64,000 bases of DNA from an uncultured Oscillospiraceae bacterium (GTDB lineage: Bacteria; Bacillota; Clostridia; Oscillospirales; Acutalibacteraceae): assembly GCA_902492455.1 (NCBI GenBank), contig CABULH010000001.1:62001-126000 (forward strand). Reading direction: 5' to 3'. Positions 61,325 through 64,000 of the stretch are shown here, one piece after another. The first letter of the stretch is position 1. Every line of letters starts with the position of its first letter. The position numbers and the translations under genes were made by a program. The notes under the pieces were generated by a model. The model worked only from the letters and a program-made list of their open reading frames with translations. It ran no database searches and was not told where the DNA came from.

Positions 61325-61594
61325 ATGATCAAGGGCGTCAACCGGCAGATAATCGAGGTCAGCGATACCGGCAGCGTCTATTTTGAAAGGGCGTTGCTGA
61401 TTGTGCGCGCCAACTGTGCGGATGCCGATCCTGCCATGCTGCATGACGAAGCGGGAAGGCTGGTTCGTTCGGCGGGGACTTATACAGGGCTGAGGCATAA
61501 CCGCCGCCGTTTTCGCCGTACATTGGCCGTAGGACTGGGGGGCGGTGCGCTGGGCACCGCTTTGGGCGTATGGCTGACGATGCTCATACGATAA
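61325..61594 (+). CDS. Small membrane-anchored protein of unknown function
   Basis: 89 residues: IKGVNRQIIEVSDTGSVYFE, then RALLIVRANCADADP, and a C-terminal hydrophobic segment (VGLGGGALGTALGVWLTMLI) preceded by RRRFRR. The start of this type (IKGVNRQ[IV]IEV) is common in clostridial proteins I cannot name. GGGAGG at 61310 suits ATG 61325 (9 nt); ATG 61319 is also in frame. Transcribed away from spoIIGA. Confidence 0.7.
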   Translation: MIKGVNRQIIEVSDTGSVYFERALLIVRANCADADPAMLHDEAGRLVRSAGTYTGLRHNRRRFRRTLAVGLGGGALGTALGVWLTMLIR

Positions 61595-61776
61595 GTGAAC
61601 AGAGCTGTTCCGGAAGCATCCCGTTTCATACAATGGGATGCTTTTTTGCGCAATTGTCCCAATGAGAGGAATATGGTACAATAAACAGCGGGATGGCGGA
61701 CATCCCGAAAAAAATTTTTTGTATTATGCGATAAAATGAGCTTCTCCCGCATTAACAAGATGAGAGGGGAACATCC

Positions 61777-62370
61777 ATGTTTTTCTTTTGTATGCTGTCG
61801 ACCATTCAAAATGAAAATCAAACGCGGCAGACTCGGGCGGAGGAGGACGCTCTGCTGGTCCGGGTGGGAAAAGGGGACCGGGAGGCGCTGTCGGCGCTTT
61901 ATCACCGGACCTCCCGCGCGGTATATGGATGTATCCTGTCCATTGTAAAAAATCCACACGATGCGGAGGAGCTTATGCAGGATACCTATGTGCAGCTTGT
62001 TTCCGGAGCCGCTGATTATCGCCCTCAAGGGCGGCCGCGGGGATTCATTATGGCCGTTGCCCGCAACCTGTCACTGATGCGGCTGCGGGAGAACCGTCGT
62101 TTCCCCGGCTCCGATGAGGATGAAACGCTGGAAATTCCCGCCGAAGAAAACGAAGTCAGCCGGTCGGAAGACCGGATGGTGCTGGACTGCGCGATGCAGG
62201 TACTGGGTGAAGAGGAACGGCAGGTGGTCATGCTTCACGCGGTAGCCGGTATGAAGCATCGGGAAACGGCTTCTTTGTTGGGGCTGCCTTTGTCCACGGT
62301 ATTGTCCAGATATCACCGGGCATTAGCCAAGCTGCAGAAAGCGCTGATGGAAGGAGACGCGGCAAGATGA
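61777..62370 (+). CDS. ECF-type RNA polymerase sigma factor
   Basis: 197 residues. Region 2 ALYHRTSRAVYGCILSIVKN, HDAEELMQDTYVQLVSGA, PRGFIMAVARNLSLMRLREN, and region 4 ERQVVMLHAVAGMKHRETAS, LLGLPLSTVLSRYHRALAKL. A 10-15-residue N-terminal leader (MFFFCMLSTI) precedes region 2. GAGGGGAA stands before the ATG. Its last four bases overlap the anti-sigma gene (ATGA), the usual sigma/anti-sigma coupling. Confidence 0.9.
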   Translation: MFFFCMLSTIQNENQTRQTRAEEDALLVRVGKGDREALSALYHRTSRAVYGCILSIVKNPHDAEELMQDTYVQLVSGAADYRPQGRPRGFIMAVARNLSLMRLRENRRFPGSDEDETLEIPAEENEVSRSEDRMVLDCAMQVLGEEERQVVMLHAVAGMKHRETASLLGLPLSTVLSRYHRALAKLQKALMEGDAAR

Positions 62371-63854
62371 ATGGAAACAGAATAAACCGGAAAATGAAAA
62401 AAAAAGAATTAGAAGCCAGTCTGCGCCGGGCCGTCCAAGAGCAGGCGCCGGAGGTTCTGCCAGCTGTTCTGGCCGCTGTGGAGGATCAAAGGAGGATACG
62501 GGTTATGGAAAATCCGGCTGTACAGAAGAATAAGCGCCGTCCGGTTTTGTGGGCGGCAGTGGCGGCGGCCGCCGCCCTGGTATTGGTGACGGGCGGTATT
62601 TTTGGCTATAGTTATATGAATAAAGCGGAAACGGTCGCTACCATCGATGTCAATCCCAGCGTGGAGCTGCGGGTCAATCGCCGGGAACGGGTGACCGCGG
62701 TAACGGCTCTTAATGAAGACGCTAAAACCATTTTAGACGATATGGATTTGAAGAACACCCATCTGAATGTGGCTGTCAACGCCCTGATTGGTGCGATGGT
62801 CCGGGAGGGCTATATCAGCGATATCAAAAATTCCGTGCTGGTGTCGGTGGAGGATTCGGATACTTCGCGGGGCCAGCGGCTGCAGGAGCAGATTACCGCT
62901 GATATCGCCCAGGCGCTGGAGCAGAGCGCTGTGGAAGCGGCGGTACTGAGCCAGACGTTGGCGGAGGATCAGTCTCTGAAAGAAACAGCGCATCAGTTTG
63001 GCATTTCCATGGGTAAGGCGAACCTTATCCGGGAGATATTGGCGAAGGATCCCACACTCAAAGCCGAATCTCTGGCGGGGCTGTCCATCACCGATCTTTC
63101 CTTGATTCTTCTCTCCAAAGAGCCGGAAGCCAATCAGATCGTTTCTTCCGGTCAGGTAAGCGATAAGAATTATATTGGGACTGAACGGGCGAAGGAGATC
63201 GCCTTGGGCAAGGTACCCGGCGGTAGGGTGACCAAGGTGGAATACGATATGGAGGACGGCAGAATCGTTTATGAAGTTGACATCCTTCTCGGCGGTGTGG
63301 AGCATGAATTCGAAATTGACGCCCTTACCGGCGATATTCTGAAATGGGAACAGGAACGGGAAGACGATGATGACCACAATCGCCCGGATTCTTCCGACAA
63401 GCCCACCACTCCCACCTCTCCGCAAGCTTCTGTAATCGGCCTGGATCGGGCGAAGGAAATTGCGGAAGGGCGGCTGCCTGGCGGTACGGTGACGAAATTG
63501 GAATTGGACAAGGAAGACGGCCGCTGGATCTATGAGGGTGAGATCAGAAAAGACAATGTAGAGGTGGATTTTGAGATCGACGCCTATTCGGGTGAGATCA
63601 TCCAGTGGGAGCAGGATATAGACGATGATCATCCGAACACAACGCTCTCCGGAAAGGTGATCGGGATGGATAAAGCGAAACAGATCGCCGAGACCCGGCT
63701 CCCCGGCGGCAAGGTTGTGGAACTGGAACTGGATGAGGACGACGGCCGGCTGATCTATGAAGGGGAAATCGAGACGACTGCCGTGGAAGCGGCATTCGAA
63801 ATCGATGCGATAACCGGTGAAGTGATCAAATGGAAAACGGAGAAAAACGACTGA
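62367..63854 (+). CDS. RsgI-like anti-sigma factor with three PepSY domains
   Basis: 495 residues. Cytoplasmic N-terminus (~1-58, including helical ELEASLRRAVQEQ), one membrane helix (~60-82), then an RsgI-type domain with IDVNPSVELRV (the Asn-Pro of RsgI autoproteolysis is present). From ~270 come three PepSY repeats of ~70 residues, each with RAKEIA/KAKQIA, PGG.V and a final FEIDA..G.I.[KQ]W, separated by acidic linkers. It likely holds the ECF sigma factor until an outside signal is sensed by the PepSY part (inference). Confidence 0.85.
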   Translation: MNGNRINRKMKKKELEASLRRAVQEQAPEVLPAVLAAVEDQRRIRVMENPAVQKNKRRPVLWAAVAAAAALVLVTGGIFGYSYMNKAETVATIDVNPSVELRVNRRERVTAVTALNEDAKTILDDMDLKNTHLNVAVNALIGAMVREGYISDIKNSVLVSVEDSDTSRGQRLQEQITADIAQALEQSAVEAAVLSQTLAEDQSLKETAHQFGISMGKANLIREILAKDPTLKAESLAGLSITDLSLILLSKEPEANQIVSSGQVSDKNYIGTERAKEIALGKVPGGRVTKVEYDMEDGRIVYEVDILLGGVEHEFEIDALTGDILKWEQEREDDDDHNRPDSSDKPTTPTSPQASVIGLDRAKEIAEGRLPGGTVTKLELDKEDGRWIYEGEIRKDNVEVDFEIDAYSGEIIQWEQDIDDDHPNTTLSGKVIGMDKAKQIAETRLPGGKVVELELDEDDGRLIYEGEIETTAVEAAFEIDAITGEVIKWKTEKND

Positions 63855-63871
63855 GCGTCTTGCTATAAATT

Positions 63872-63906
63872 CAAACCGCCGCGGGATATATATCCCGCGG
63901 CGGTTT
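63872..63906. terminator. Intrinsic terminator, perfect palindrome
   Basis: AAACCGCCGCGGGATAT is followed by its complement through 63905. Closes the sigma/anti-sigma operon. Confidence 0.8.
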
Positions 63907-64000
63907 ATTCTGCGATTGTCATATCCGAAGAAATTTATTAGACATAGAAAACTGAGGAACACAAATAGATTGCCGCTTCTTTTCTGGAAATGATCTATCA

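Noticed and set aside
62733..63962. Long open frame on the minus strand (409 codons)
   Set aside because: Shadow of the PepSY repeat protein.

Overview
The window reads as chromosome of a spore-forming, Gram-positive anaerobe of class Clostridia, probably Oscillospiraceae/Ruminococcaceae-like (inference). Supporting signs: spoIIGA-sigE for sporulation, rubrerythrin, sodium-pump decarboxylase subunits, a [FeFe]-hydrogenase-like regulatory cluster, Firmicutes-type lipoproteins, AGGAGG-type ribosome binding sites, TTGACA/TATAAT promoters and strong intrinsic terminators. Most of it is fairly GC-rich; the main exception is an AT-rich gene at 45.3-47.4 kb.

Layout. 0-4 kb: URO-D/MtaA-like protein, M14 metallopeptidase, small membrane protein. 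4-9 kb: AraC regulator divergent from a complete ribose/galactose-type ABC transporter. 9-17 kb: ABC-F ATPase, phosphoglycerate mutase, decarboxylase gamma and beta subunits, PcrA-type helicase. 16.8-24 kb: Cys-rich protein, PHP phosphoesterase, GH51 arabinofuranosidase, lipoprotein, YbaK, and a DRTGG / HATPase / hydrogenase-like / DRTGG operon. 24-31 kb: serine biosynthesis (serC-serA), AlkD, DUF1848, Ktr/Trk potassium uptake. 31-42.6 kb: MFS transporter, small regulators, SGNH hydrolase, a secreted ricin-like protein, nitroreductase, NYN protein, two paralogous zinc-ribbon membrane proteins, and a redox group (thioredoxin, Crp/Fnr regulator, CoA-disulfide-reductase/rhodanese).

42.7-52.9 kb is an accessory region ending in the 3' end of ssrA (tmRNA). 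It carries a YhcG-type nuclease, a broken Fic gene, an AT-rich P-loop ATPase with zinc ribbon and winged helix, an Xre repressor with partner, a structured control region, a replication-initiator-like HTH protein, a ribbon-helix-helix protein and a large serine recombinase whose reading frame runs antisense into ssrA. I read it as an integrative element, possibly mobilizable in trans, with defence-type cargo. No relaxase, transposase or CRISPR array was seen.

52.9-64 kb returns to core chromosome: ssrA, a SIS isomerase and ROK kinase, rubrerythrin, an exopolysaccharide tyrosine-kinase set with an LCP ligase, sigE-spoIIGA preceded by a cluster of DnaA boxes, and an ECF sigma factor with an RsgI-like, triple-PepSY anti-sigma partner.

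The best candidates for something new are the ATPase at 45326-47416 in its defence-like setting, the element control region with an operator dyad and tandem hairpins, the recombinase-ssrA junction, the DnaA boxes upstream of the sporulation sigma operon, and the Cys-rich protein at 16862.
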